Assembly: GCA_035717845.1 (NCBI GenBank)
Contig: DASTIC010000044.1
Coordinates: 1 to 7,254, forward strand
Reading direction: 5' to 3'
Length of the DNA: 7,254 nucleotides
Origin: DASSUW01 sp035717845
GTDB taxonomy: Bacteria > Actinomycetota > Thermoleophilia > Solirubrobacterales > Solirubrobacteraceae
Shown: piece after piece, positions 1 through 6,087 of the stretch
How positions within the stretch are numbered: position 1 is the first letter of the stretch
How the letters are laid out: each line of letters opens with the position of its first letter
The notes under the pieces: model-generated
Told to the model about the DNA's origin: nothing
The model's database searches: none
The model's input: only the letters and a program-made list of their open reading frames with translations
Position numbers and translations under genes: made by a program

Positions 1-570
1 ATCGCACTCACAGCGATGGACGGGGGACATACGCGACTACCGCTGTGCGAGTCCGGCCAAGGACTCGAGGATGCGGTCGGGTTCGTCCATGTCAAGGACC
101 TGCTGCGGCTCGTGTTCGGCCACGCAGGGGCGGATGTCGACGCGCTCGCGCGACCACTCGCGCGCGTCGCCGAGTCCACGCGCCTCGACCAGGTGCTGCG
201 CGAGATGCGCCACGACCACCGCCACCTTGCGCTTGTGCTCGACGAGCACGGCACCGTCGTCGGCCTGATCACGCTCGAGGACATCCTTGAGGAGATCGTC
301 GGCGAGATCGAGGACGAGTTTGACCCGCGCGCCCGGGAACTGATCCGCCGGGAGGACGGCGGTCTGCGGATCGACGGCGCCGCCCCGCTGCGGCTCGTGG
401 CCGAGCAACTCGGCATGGACATCGACGCACCACACGAGGTCACGATCGGCGGTCACGTCGCGGAGCGCCTCGGCCGCCTGCCCGAGCCCGACGAGATCGT
501 TGTCGTCGACGCCAAGCAACTGCGCGTGCTCGCCGTCGATGAGACCCGCATCACCGCACTTCAAGCCTGA
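1..570 (+). CDS. HlyC/CorC-family CBS-domain membrane protein, C-terminal part (5' end outside window)
   Basis: The reading frame is open from base 1, so the visible 189 residues are the C-terminal half of a larger protein. The first ATG at base 16 is internal. Residues about 10-38 (HTRLPLCES... VGFVHVKDLL) are the end of a first CBS domain. Residues about 49-105 form the second, with the family signature LVLDEHGTVVGLITLEDILEEIVGEI. Residues about 118-189 match the CorC/HlyC transporter-associated domain, including EVTIGGHVAERLGRLP. Known family members carry an N-terminal DUF21/CNNM membrane domain, bind adenine nucleotides through the CBS pair, and are linked to Mg2+/Co2+ or other ion efflux. 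The old name hemolysin is misleading. The membrane domain must lie upstream of the window. The gene ends in TGA, and the next gene begins 192 bases later. The family call is firm; the transported ion cannot be told from this fragment. Confidence 0.9.
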   Translation: MALTAMDGGHTRLPLCESGQGLEDAVGFVHVKDLLRLVFGHAGADVDALARPLARVAESTRLDQVLREMRHDHRHLALVLDEHGTVVGLITLEDILEEIVGEIEDEFDPRARELIRREDGGLRIDGAAPLRLVAEQLGMDIDAPHEVTIGGHVAERLGRLPEPDEIVVVDAKQLRVLAVDETRITALQA

Positions 571-762
571 CTGAAGCAACGCGCGTCCGCGAGTCGGTCA
601 CGTGCAACGGTGGACCCAACACCGGCGCCGCGTTCGCGCTGAACCGGATCTCGAGGCGCGTCACACGGCTGACATTGCTGAGTCGCACTTGCCGAAATCA
701 GGACATTCCTCGGTCGTGCACCCGAGCGGAGCCGGCCGGCGACCACCACAACCCCAGTTCGC

Positions 763-1278
763 ATGCCCCTGTGCTTAGAACGTCTGCTCGCGCCGCTGAC
801 AATCGGCCTGATCTGTCTCGGAGTTGTCGCCTGCGGGGATGAGGCGCCCTCGTCCGAGGAGGCGGCAGAGCGCGCGCGCGAGCTGGCGCAGCGCACTCAG
901 GAGCTCTCGCGGGAAGCGGTCAATGCAGGCCGTGCGCTGGTCGAGGACCCAGACGCCCCGGATGAGGCGCTCGACCGCCTACGTGAGGTCGAGGACCAGG
1001 GTCGTGATCTGGCCGACGAGGCGGAGGACCTTCCGGACTCGACGGACGCTCGCTCGAAGTTGCGCGAGGCGAACGAGCGGATCGCCCAGGCCGCCGACGA
1101 CCTTGTGAACGCGGATGCCGAGGACCGCGACGACGCGCTCGATGAGGCACGGGGGCGGATCGAGCAGGCGAGGGACCGCATCGGCGAGGCCGCCGATCAA
1201 CTGGCGGACGACCTCCCGCCGGACGCGCGCAAGGAACTCGAAGACCTCCAGGAGCAGCTGTCCTCCGAGGCGCCGTAG
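763..1278 (+). CDS. Small acidic helix-repeat lipoprotein, function unknown
   Basis: This is a 171-residue protein not assignable to a named family. Residues 1-23 look like a lipoprotein signal peptide: a hydrophobic stretch (LLAPLTIGLICLGVVA) followed by lipobox V-V-A-C, with Cys24 as the predicted lipidated residue and GDE after it. The N-region is weakly charged (one Glu, one Arg), which is atypical. The mature part is rich in Glu, Asp, Arg and Ala, has only two Lys, and contains no Phe, Trp, Tyr or His. It reads as three related helical segments beginning near residues 66, 96 and 121, with motifs such as RIAQAADDL and RIGEAADQLADDL. This suggests a helical bundle or coiled coil outside the membrane. 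No in-frame alternative start lies between the upstream TGA (679-681) and this ATG, and no Shine-Dalgarno is visible, so the message may be leaderless or weakly translated. It may be co-transcribed with the MFS gene 120 bases downstream. Confidence 0.65.
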   Translation: MPLCLERLLAPLTIGLICLGVVACGDEAPSSEEAAERARELAQRTQELSREAVNAGRALVEDPDAPDEALDRLREVEDQGRDLADEAEDLPDSTDARSKLREANERIAQAADDLVNADAEDRDDALDEARGRIEQARDRIGEAADQLADDLPPDARKELEDLQEQLSSEAP

Positions 1279-1386
1279 CCCGCCGCCCGGAGCAGTGTCT
1301 GTGACTGGCTTCGAGCAGTGCCATGCCGTCCTGCTTCGAGGGCCGTGATGGCGGCTTCGCGACCAACCGCCCGGCACCGCCGATCT

Positions 1387-1390
1387 GAGG
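1387..1390 (+). promoter_or_regulatory. Ribosome binding site of the MFS gene
   Basis: GAGG lies 8 bases before the ATG at 1399, within normal spacing. Longer in-frame starts exist (ATG at 1318 and 1348), but they would add an Arg-rich tail unlike the family N-terminus. This site supports the start at 1399. Confidence 0.6.
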
Positions 1391-1398
1391 CGAGCCTG

Positions 1399-3252
1399 AT
1401 GACAGTGGCCGCGCCCGGCCGTGGCCGCGAGCTGGTGTGGGCCGGGACCGTCGGGCTCGTGCTCGCCGACTCCTCGGTGGTGACGCTGGCGCTGCCCGAG
1501 ATGCTGCGCCGGTTCGAGACGACCGTCCTCGGCGTCTCCTGGGTGCTCACCTCGTTCAACATCGTGCTTGCGATCGCGGTGCTGCCGGCCGCCCGTCTGG
1601 CGGCCGCCCGGGAAGCCAGGGGCGCGGCAGCGGTGTGGGCCGCCGGCGTCGTCGCGTTCGGGATCGCGTCGCTGCTGTGCGCGGTCGCCCCGACGATCGC
1701 CCTTCTCATCGCAGGCCGATGCGTGCAGGCCGCGGCGGGAGCGTGCGTGATCGCGGGCGCAATCGAGCTGCTCGCGCGCAGCCGCGGCTCTCACGCGAAG
1801 GCGGCCGCGGCGTGGGGTGCCGCCGGTCTGATCGGGATCGCCGTCGGACCCGCGGCCGGTGGCCTGCTCACCCAGCTCATCCGCTGGGAGGCGATCTTCG
1901 CGCTGCAGGTGCCGGTCGTCGTCCTCGTCGTCGCGGCGGCGCGACCGCCTGTGGCGGAGGCCGAGCGGGGACGCGCCGGTCGGCAGCAGCTGGCTCCCGA
2001 GCTCGGGCTCGGCCTGTTGTCGGCAGGACTCACGGGCGCCCTATTCCTACTTGTGATCATGCTCACGGAAGGGTGGGGGTACTCGCCGCTCGAGGCGGCG
2101 CTGATCGTCTCCGCGATGCCGCTCGCCACGATTGCCGCGAGGCGGCTCACGCGCCGCCTCGCGCGGAGCACGGCCGTGATGGCCACCGGCGCAATCTTGC
2201 TCGCCGGCGGCCTGGCGGCGCTCGGTTTGGTGCCGGCGGCCGAGCCCGTCTGGACGCTGGTGCCCCAGGCCTTCGTCGGCGTCGGGATCGCCCTCGCACT
2301 TCCGGGGCTCACTGGACGCGCGCTTGCCGGCGCCGACCCCGCCGGCCATCGCGCGGCGGGAACGCTGTCGGCCCGTCACGTCGGCATCGTGGTCGGGCTG
2401 GTGATCCTTACACCGCTGTTCAGCTCCCAGCTCGTCGAGCAGCAACGCGCAGCCGAGCGCTCGGGCACGGCGCTCATCCTCGACGCCTCGCTGTCACCGC
2501 AGACCAAGATCGCGCTCGGCGCCGCTGTAGGCGAGCAGATAGAACGCGCCAACGGGCGCCTTCCCGATCTCGCTCCGGCCTTCGATGCGGTGACCCCTCC
2601 GGCAGAGGCGCGTGCGGATTACGCCCACCTCGAGCGGCAGCTCGCGGACGAGGTGAACAAGGCTGCGACGCACGCGTTCAGCTGGGCCTTCCTGGTCGCC
2701 GCCGGCCTTGCGTTGCTCGCCATCGGGCCGATCGCCATGAGCGGCCGAGCGCCTGGCCGCAGGGGCGGCTTCGCGATCGCTGCCGCCGCCGCCTCGTCCG
2801 CCGCGCTGGCAGCCGTCTATCTCGGGTCCGGCGGCGCGCGGTATGAGCCGCTGGAGGTGGCCGATCCGTGCGCCTCCAGGCCGGTCGAGCAGCTCCGCCA
2901 GCAGACCGACGTCGTCCTCGAGCGAATCGCGCTGTCGACCCTCGACGGCGCGGCCTGCCGCCTGCGCGTGACGCGGGAGGAGCTGGCGCTCGCAGTCGCC
3001 ACGGAGGATTCCCGTGCGGAGTTCGCGGCCACGCACCGGCTCTCCGAGGAGGCGATCGACGAGGCCGTGCGCAGCGGACTGCGGCGGGCGGTCGACGACG
3101 CCGTCCGCCTCGACATGCTCTCGCCACTGGAGGCGTCGCTCCTGCGGCGCGCCGAGGAGTCCGTGCCCATCCCGGTCCTGATGGATGCGCTGCGCAGCAG
3201 CCCGGGCAGGAGCGCACTCGAATTCTTGACGGACCTGCTCGGCGGAGGCTGA
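1399..3252 (+). CDS. DHA2-like MFS exporter with extra membrane segment and C-terminal domain
   Basis: This 617-residue membrane protein is probably a proton-driven drug or metabolite exporter. Twelve MFS helices can be placed at about residues 13-33, 46-65, 77-96, 100-123, 136-160, 165-181, 202-223, 231-248, 259-278, 284-303, 327-343 and 427-447. Family marks are Asp24 in helix 1, the motif B-like RCVQAAAGACVIAGA in helix 4, the antiporter motif C-like IAVGPAAGGLL in helix 5, and the following RWEAIFALQVPV typical of DHA2 members. Motif A after helix 2 is degenerate (PAARLAAAREARGAA). A loop of about 83 residues (344-426) separates helices 11 and 12. A further hydrophobic segment (457-476) leads to a soluble domain (478-617) with Cys491, Cys520 and the block LSTLDGAACRLRVTREELAL. 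With the usual cytoplasmic N-terminus, this domain would lie outside the membrane. The start is chosen from the GAGG site. The gene ends 3 bases from the convergent MMPL stop. The substrate is unknown. Confidence 0.92.
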   Translation: MTVAAPGRGRELVWAGTVGLVLADSSVVTLALPEMLRRFETTVLGVSWVLTSFNIVLAIAVLPAARLAAAREARGAAAVWAAGVVAFGIASLLCAVAPTIALLIAGRCVQAAAGACVIAGAIELLARSRGSHAKAAAAWGAAGLIGIAVGPAAGGLLTQLIRWEAIFALQVPVVVLVVAAARPPVAEAERGRAGRQQLAPELGLGLLSAGLTGALFLLVIMLTEGWGYSPLEAALIVSAMPLATIAARRLTRRLARSTAVMATGAILLAGGLAALGLVPAAEPVWTLVPQAFVGVGIALALPGLTGRALAGADPAGHRAAGTLSARHVGIVVGLVILTPLFSSQLVEQQRAAERSGTALILDASLSPQTKIALGAAVGEQIERANGRLPDLAPAFDAVTPPAEARADYAHLERQLADEVNKAATHAFSWAFLVAAGLALLAIGPIAMSGRAPGRRGGFAIAAAAASSAALAAVYLGSGGARYEPLEVADPCASRPVEQLRQQTDVVLERIALSTLDGAACRLRVTREELALAVATEDSRAEFAATHRLSEEAIDEAVRSGLRRAVDDAVRLDMLSPLEASLLRRAEESVPIPVLMDALRSSPGRSALEFLTDLLGGG

Positions 3253-3255
3253 GCG

Positions 3256-5430
3256 TCACGGTGCCGGCTCGGGCAGCCGCGTCCGGGCCGGTGCGGCCAG
3301 TCGGTTGCCGGGCCAGCTCGACCGTTCGCCTACGAGTGCGATCACGGCGGGGGTGAGCACGGAGCGCACGAGGAACGCGTCGATCAACAGCCCGGTGGAC
3401 AGCACGAACGCGAGCTGATGGAACGCGGCGACCGGCACGAGCGCCAGCGCGGCGAACGAGGCGGCGAGCACGAGGCCGGCGGCGGAGATCGCATGCGAGG
3501 CACCGCTTCCGGCCGCGACGATAGCCTCCCGCAGCGGCATTCGGCCCGCCTCGCCCCAGATGCGGCCGACGAGGAAGATGTTGTAGTCCGAGCCGAGCGC
3601 GATCAGCAGGACGCCGGCCGCCAGGGGCACGAAGTACGTCAGCTCCGGCTCGTTCAGCACACCCTGAAAGAACACCACGGCGAGGCCGAGCGCCGCCAGG
3701 GGGGCGAGCGCGGCGAGCAGCACGAGGTACAGGGGCGCGAGCAACGCGCGCAGGAAGACCGCGAGGATCAGCACGAGCGCCACGAGGACGACGGGCACGA
3801 CCCTGAACAGGTCGCTGCCGGCGGTGTCGATGAGCTCGCCGGTGATCGCGGTATCGCCGGCGAACAGGGGGCGCGTGTGCGGCAGCCCGACAACCTCGAG
3901 CAGCCCGTCGATGCGAGCATCGAGGTTGCGGAGCAGGCGCACCGCGTCCGCGCTCAGCGGATCGTTCTCGGGAATCATCACGAATCGCACCGCGTCGCCG
4001 CTCGGCGAGACGACGATGCCGAACGGCTGGCGGCTCGGCGTCGTCGCCGGCCCGAGCACCCCCGCCACGCCGGGCTGGCCGCCGAGGACCGCCTGCAGGG
4101 AGGACAGCTCGTCGCGGCGGTCGGCGATGCCAGCTCCCGTGACGACGAGCGTCGTGGGCGAAAGGGCCCCGGGTGCGAAGCCCTTCCCCAGCTCCTCGTA
4201 GGCCACCCGAGGCTCGCTGTCGCTCGGCAGTCCACGGATCAGCGGGTTACCCACCTTCAGCCACGCGAGGCCGGAGGCCATCGCCGCGAGCATCAGCAGG
4301 CAGACGATCGTCGTGCGTCCCGGCGCGCGCACGGCCGTCACGATCAGGCGGTCGAGCCACCCCGTCGGCGCTGCCCGCTGACGGGGATGCCTCGGGCCTG
4401 GCCACAGCAGCGCGCGCCCGACCGTTGCGAGCATCGCGGGCATGAAGGTGATGGTCACGACCAGTCCCACGAGGACGGCGACCGCCATTCCCGGCCCGAA
4501 CGCGCGGAGGAACCCGAGATCGGCGATCACGAGCGCCGCCGATCCGGCTGCCACCGACACGCCGCAGACGACAATCAGGGGCGTGAGCTCGGCCGCGGTC
4601 CCACGGGCGGCGTCCCGCGGCGGTTCGCCTTCCAGGAGCCGCCGCCGAAACCGCGACATATAGAACAGCCCGTAGTCCGTAACCACCCCGAACAGCAGCG
4701 CAACCATGATCGGCTCGACCTCGGGCGGCACCGACAGCCCGACGCGCTCGCCCACCCCCGCCACGAAGCGCACTGAGACGACGTACGCGAGCGCGACGGT
4801 CAGGAGGGTCACCAACGGCGCGAGCAGCGAGCGGAGATAGACCGCCACGATCACCGAGATCAGTGCCACCGTCACGAGCTCGATCAGCGGCAGGCCGTCC
4901 TCGATCAGCGCGGCCTGCTCGGCACGGGCTGGTATCGCGCCCGTGATGCCGACGACGCTCCCCGCCGGCGGCCGCAACGCCGCGGCGTACCGGCGAGCTG
5001 ATGCCACACGGGCGTTCTGGTTGAAGTCGAGGCCGAACAGCAGCGAGCTGAGCGCAGTCGTGCCGCCTTCACGGGCGAACGTCAGACTGGGGATGGAGTT
5101 CGCTACGCCGTAGGCGCCGGCGGCGCGAACGCCCGGGACGCGCTGCCGGTTCACGTCGTTGATCAGACGAGCGGTGGTCGCCACGCGCTCCGGACTCAGG
5201 CCGCTGGCATCGCGCTCGACCACGACAGTGCGACTCGACAGCGGGAACCTGAAGCTGGTCGCCGACAGCTCCTCCGCCTCCAGCGCCCTCGAACCCGCCG
5301 GCACCAGTTGACCGAGAGCGCCGGTCTGCGCCTCCCGCAGCGTGGGCAGCGTGAGCGCCATTACGACGGCCGCCGCCACCCACCCGACCATGATCGGGAA
5401 CCGCGCCGCGACGATGGCCCTAGCGAACAC
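3256..5430 (-). CDS. MMPL-family RND transporter
   Basis: This 724-residue inner-membrane exporter belongs to the MMPL branch of the RND superfamily, which in actinobacteria moves lipids, glycolipids or hydrophobic small molecules using the proton gradient. It shows the duplicated layout: TM1 (about 11-29), an extracytoplasmic domain (30-180), TM2-6 (181-340) with the proton-relay motif GVVTDYGLFYMSRFRRRL (Asp252-Tyr253 in TM4), then TM7 (372-391), a second extracytoplasmic domain (392-541), and TM8-12 (542-700) with LGSDYNIFLVGRI (Asp615-Tyr616 in TM10). Both relay Asp residues are intact, so the pump looks functional. It is shorter than mycobacterial MmpL proteins of about 950 residues and lacks their long C-terminal tail. 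The start is GTG at 5428-5430, preceded by GGAGG. The longer ORF starting at 5511 would add a poorly fitting hydrophilic leader. GTG at 5449-5451 is a second option. The gene is divergent from the HesB-like gene. The substrate cannot be told. Confidence 0.92.
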   Translation of the reverse strand: MFARAIVAARFPIMVGWVAAAVVMALTLPTLREAQTGALGQLVPAGSRALEAEELSATSFRFPLSSRTVVVERDASGLSPERVATTARLINDVNRQRVPGVRAAGAYGVANSIPSLTFAREGGTTALSSLLFGLDFNQNARVASARRYAAALRPPAGSVVGITGAIPARAEQAALIEDGLPLIELVTVALISVIVAVYLRSLLAPLVTLLTVALAYVVSVRFVAGVGERVGLSVPPEVEPIMVALLFGVVTDYGLFYMSRFRRRLLEGEPPRDAARGTAAELTPLIVVCGVSVAAGSAALVIADLGFLRAFGPGMAVAVLVGLVVTITFMPAMLATVGRALLWPGPRHPRQRAAPTGWLDRLIVTAVRAPGRTTIVCLLMLAAMASGLAWLKVGNPLIRGLPSDSEPRVAYEELGKGFAPGALSPTTLVVTGAGIADRRDELSSLQAVLGGQPGVAGVLGPATTPSRQPFGIVVSPSGDAVRFVMIPENDPLSADAVRLLRNLDARIDGLLEVVGLPHTRPLFAGDTAITGELIDTAGSDLFRVVPVVLVALVLILAVFLRALLAPLYLVLLAALAPLAALGLAVVFFQGVLNEPELTYFVPLAAGVLLIALGSDYNIFLVGRIWGEAGRMPLREAIVAAGSGASHAISAAGLVLAASFAALALVPVAAFHQLAFVLSTGLLIDAFLVRSVLTPAVIALVGERSSWPGNRLAAPARTRLPEPAP

Positions 5431-5442
5431 GCTGATCTTTTT

Positions 5443-5450
5443 CCTCCTCA
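5443..5450 (-). promoter_or_regulatory. Ribosome binding site of the MMPL gene
   Basis: The minus strand reads TGAGGAGG here, an excellent anti-16S match. The gap from GGAGG to the GTG at 5428-5430 is 12 bases, slightly long. It is the only strong site near the gene's 5' end and favours this start over the ATG at 5511, because it would lie inside the longer reading frame. Confidence 0.6.
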
Positions 5451-5611
5451 CCGCGCAGACCAGGGCCGCTTTGTCATTCGGCTGACGAGCGCCGCGCGAC
5501 CACCAGGGCAAGGCAGTACCCCGACCGTCAGGCCGCAGTGTCGGCGCGCGGACACGCGGCCAGCTCCCCCTGCGGTTTCGGTTACGCCCCGCCTACCGCG
5601 ACGTGCCAGAA

Positions 5612-5616
5612 GGGAG
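5612..5616 (+). promoter_or_regulatory. Ribosome binding site of the HesB-like gene
   Basis: GGGAG lies 5 bases before the ATG at 5622. It selects this start over the in-frame ATG at 5631 and over the in-frame GTG at 5538, which has no comparable site and would add 28 residues of non-family sequence. Confidence 0.6.
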
Positions 5617-5621
5617 AAGCC

Positions 5622-5927
5622 ATGCTCGCGATGACTCAGAGCGCAGTCAACGCCATCAAGCACATCGCACCGGGCGGGGCGGGGCTACGGGTGTTCGCGT
5701 CCGGCCGCGACCCCGAGATCGACTCGCTCCAGATCGAGATCGCCGAGCAGCCTCAGTCACGTGACAGGGTGCTGGAAGCCGGGGGCGCTCAGGTCTTCCT
5801 GGAGCCTCAGGCGGCTGAGACGCTCGACGACATGGTCCTCGATGCGACGCACGACGAGCGCGGAGTGCGCTTCGCCATCACCCGCCGGCCCCAGCAACCA
5901 TGCGACCCGGGTGAGCACGACGGTTAG
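5622..5927 (+). CDS. HesB/IscA-fold protein lacking the Fe-S cysteines
   Basis: This is a 101-residue soluble protein. The order of elements follows the Fe-S biosynthesis (HesB/IscA, A-type carrier) domain: an N-terminal LAMTQSAVNAIKHI helix, a GLRVFAS strand (21-27), a LQIEIAEQPQ strand (36-45), then DRVLEAGGAQVFLEPQAAETL (48-68), DDMVLDATHDERGVRFAI (69-86) and a short polar tail. True carriers bind a cluster or iron through three Cys, one after the first strand and a C-terminal CxC. Here those positions carry no Cys, and the only Cys (94) sits in the tail. A cluster-carrier role is therefore unlikely. Similar Cys-less proteins are, from memory, common in actinobacteria and have no settled function. 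A good ribosome site lies 5 bases upstream. The gene is monocistronic or leads into the regulator at 6088. The fold call is moderate to good; function is unknown. Confidence 0.75.
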   Translation: MLAMTQSAVNAIKHIAPGGAGLRVFASGRDPEIDSLQIEIAEQPQSRDRVLEAGGAQVFLEPQAAETLDDMVLDATHDERGVRFAITRRPQQPCDPGEHDG

Positions 5928-6087
5928 CCGGCGAGACGCTGGATCGGGACTCGGGCCCTCCGGCCGGCTCCCCGAGCGGCATCTGCTGGTGGAGCGCCAG
6001 GCACCGGCGGTCCTCCCGGCGAGCGCCGACGCTTCCCATGAACGCTCCGTGTTCGAGCTCGTCCGGCGGGAGTAGGCTCGTTTGTGA

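Larger units (their letters stand above)
5431..5621. promoter_or_regulatory. Divergent intergenic region between the MMPL and HesB-like genes
   Basis: The two flanking genes point away from each other, so their promoters should lie in or near these 191 bases. I could not find a convincing -35/-10 pair on either strand or a clear inverted-repeat operator. TTGTCA at 5471-5476 resembles a -35 box but has no -10 partner at 17 bases. The assignment is positional only. Confidence 0.35.

Noticed and set aside
596..616. Bulged hairpin after the CBS-domain gene as a terminator
   Set aside because: Only about six interrupted base pairs (GGTCAC with GTGGACC) and no T-run.
1290..1320. Direct repeat GAGCAGTG at 1290-1297 and 1313-1320 as an operator
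   Set aside because: Two copies of an 8-base word 23 bases apart with no symmetry or promoter context; chance is sufficient.
979..1794. Minus-strand open frame of 271 codons across the lipoprotein and MFS start
   Set aside because: It spans two plus-strand genes and the gap between them, and its product is Arg/His/Gly-rich shadow sequence.
1437..2846. Long plus-strand open frame (469 codons) inside the MFS gene
   Set aside because: Arg/Gly/Ala-rich low-complexity shadow in another frame of the MFS gene, with no recognisable domain.
3418..4776. Long plus-strand open frame (452 codons) opposite the MMPL gene
   Set aside because: Its composition (runs of Arg, Glu, Gln, His) is that of an antisense shadow in high-G+C DNA. 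The minus-strand frame has clear RND motifs and membrane helices.
5950..5976. CTCGGG/CCCGAG hairpin after the HesB-like gene as a terminator
   Set aside because: The 6-base-pair stem is perfect but the loop is 15 bases and no T-run follows. Such short stems are expected by chance in this composition.
5929..6075. Possible small coding remnant between the HesB-like gene and the regulator
   Set aside because: A frame stays open to the TAG at 6073-6075, but it has no ribosome site, its only starts lie inside the HesB-like gene, and its product resembles nothing I know.
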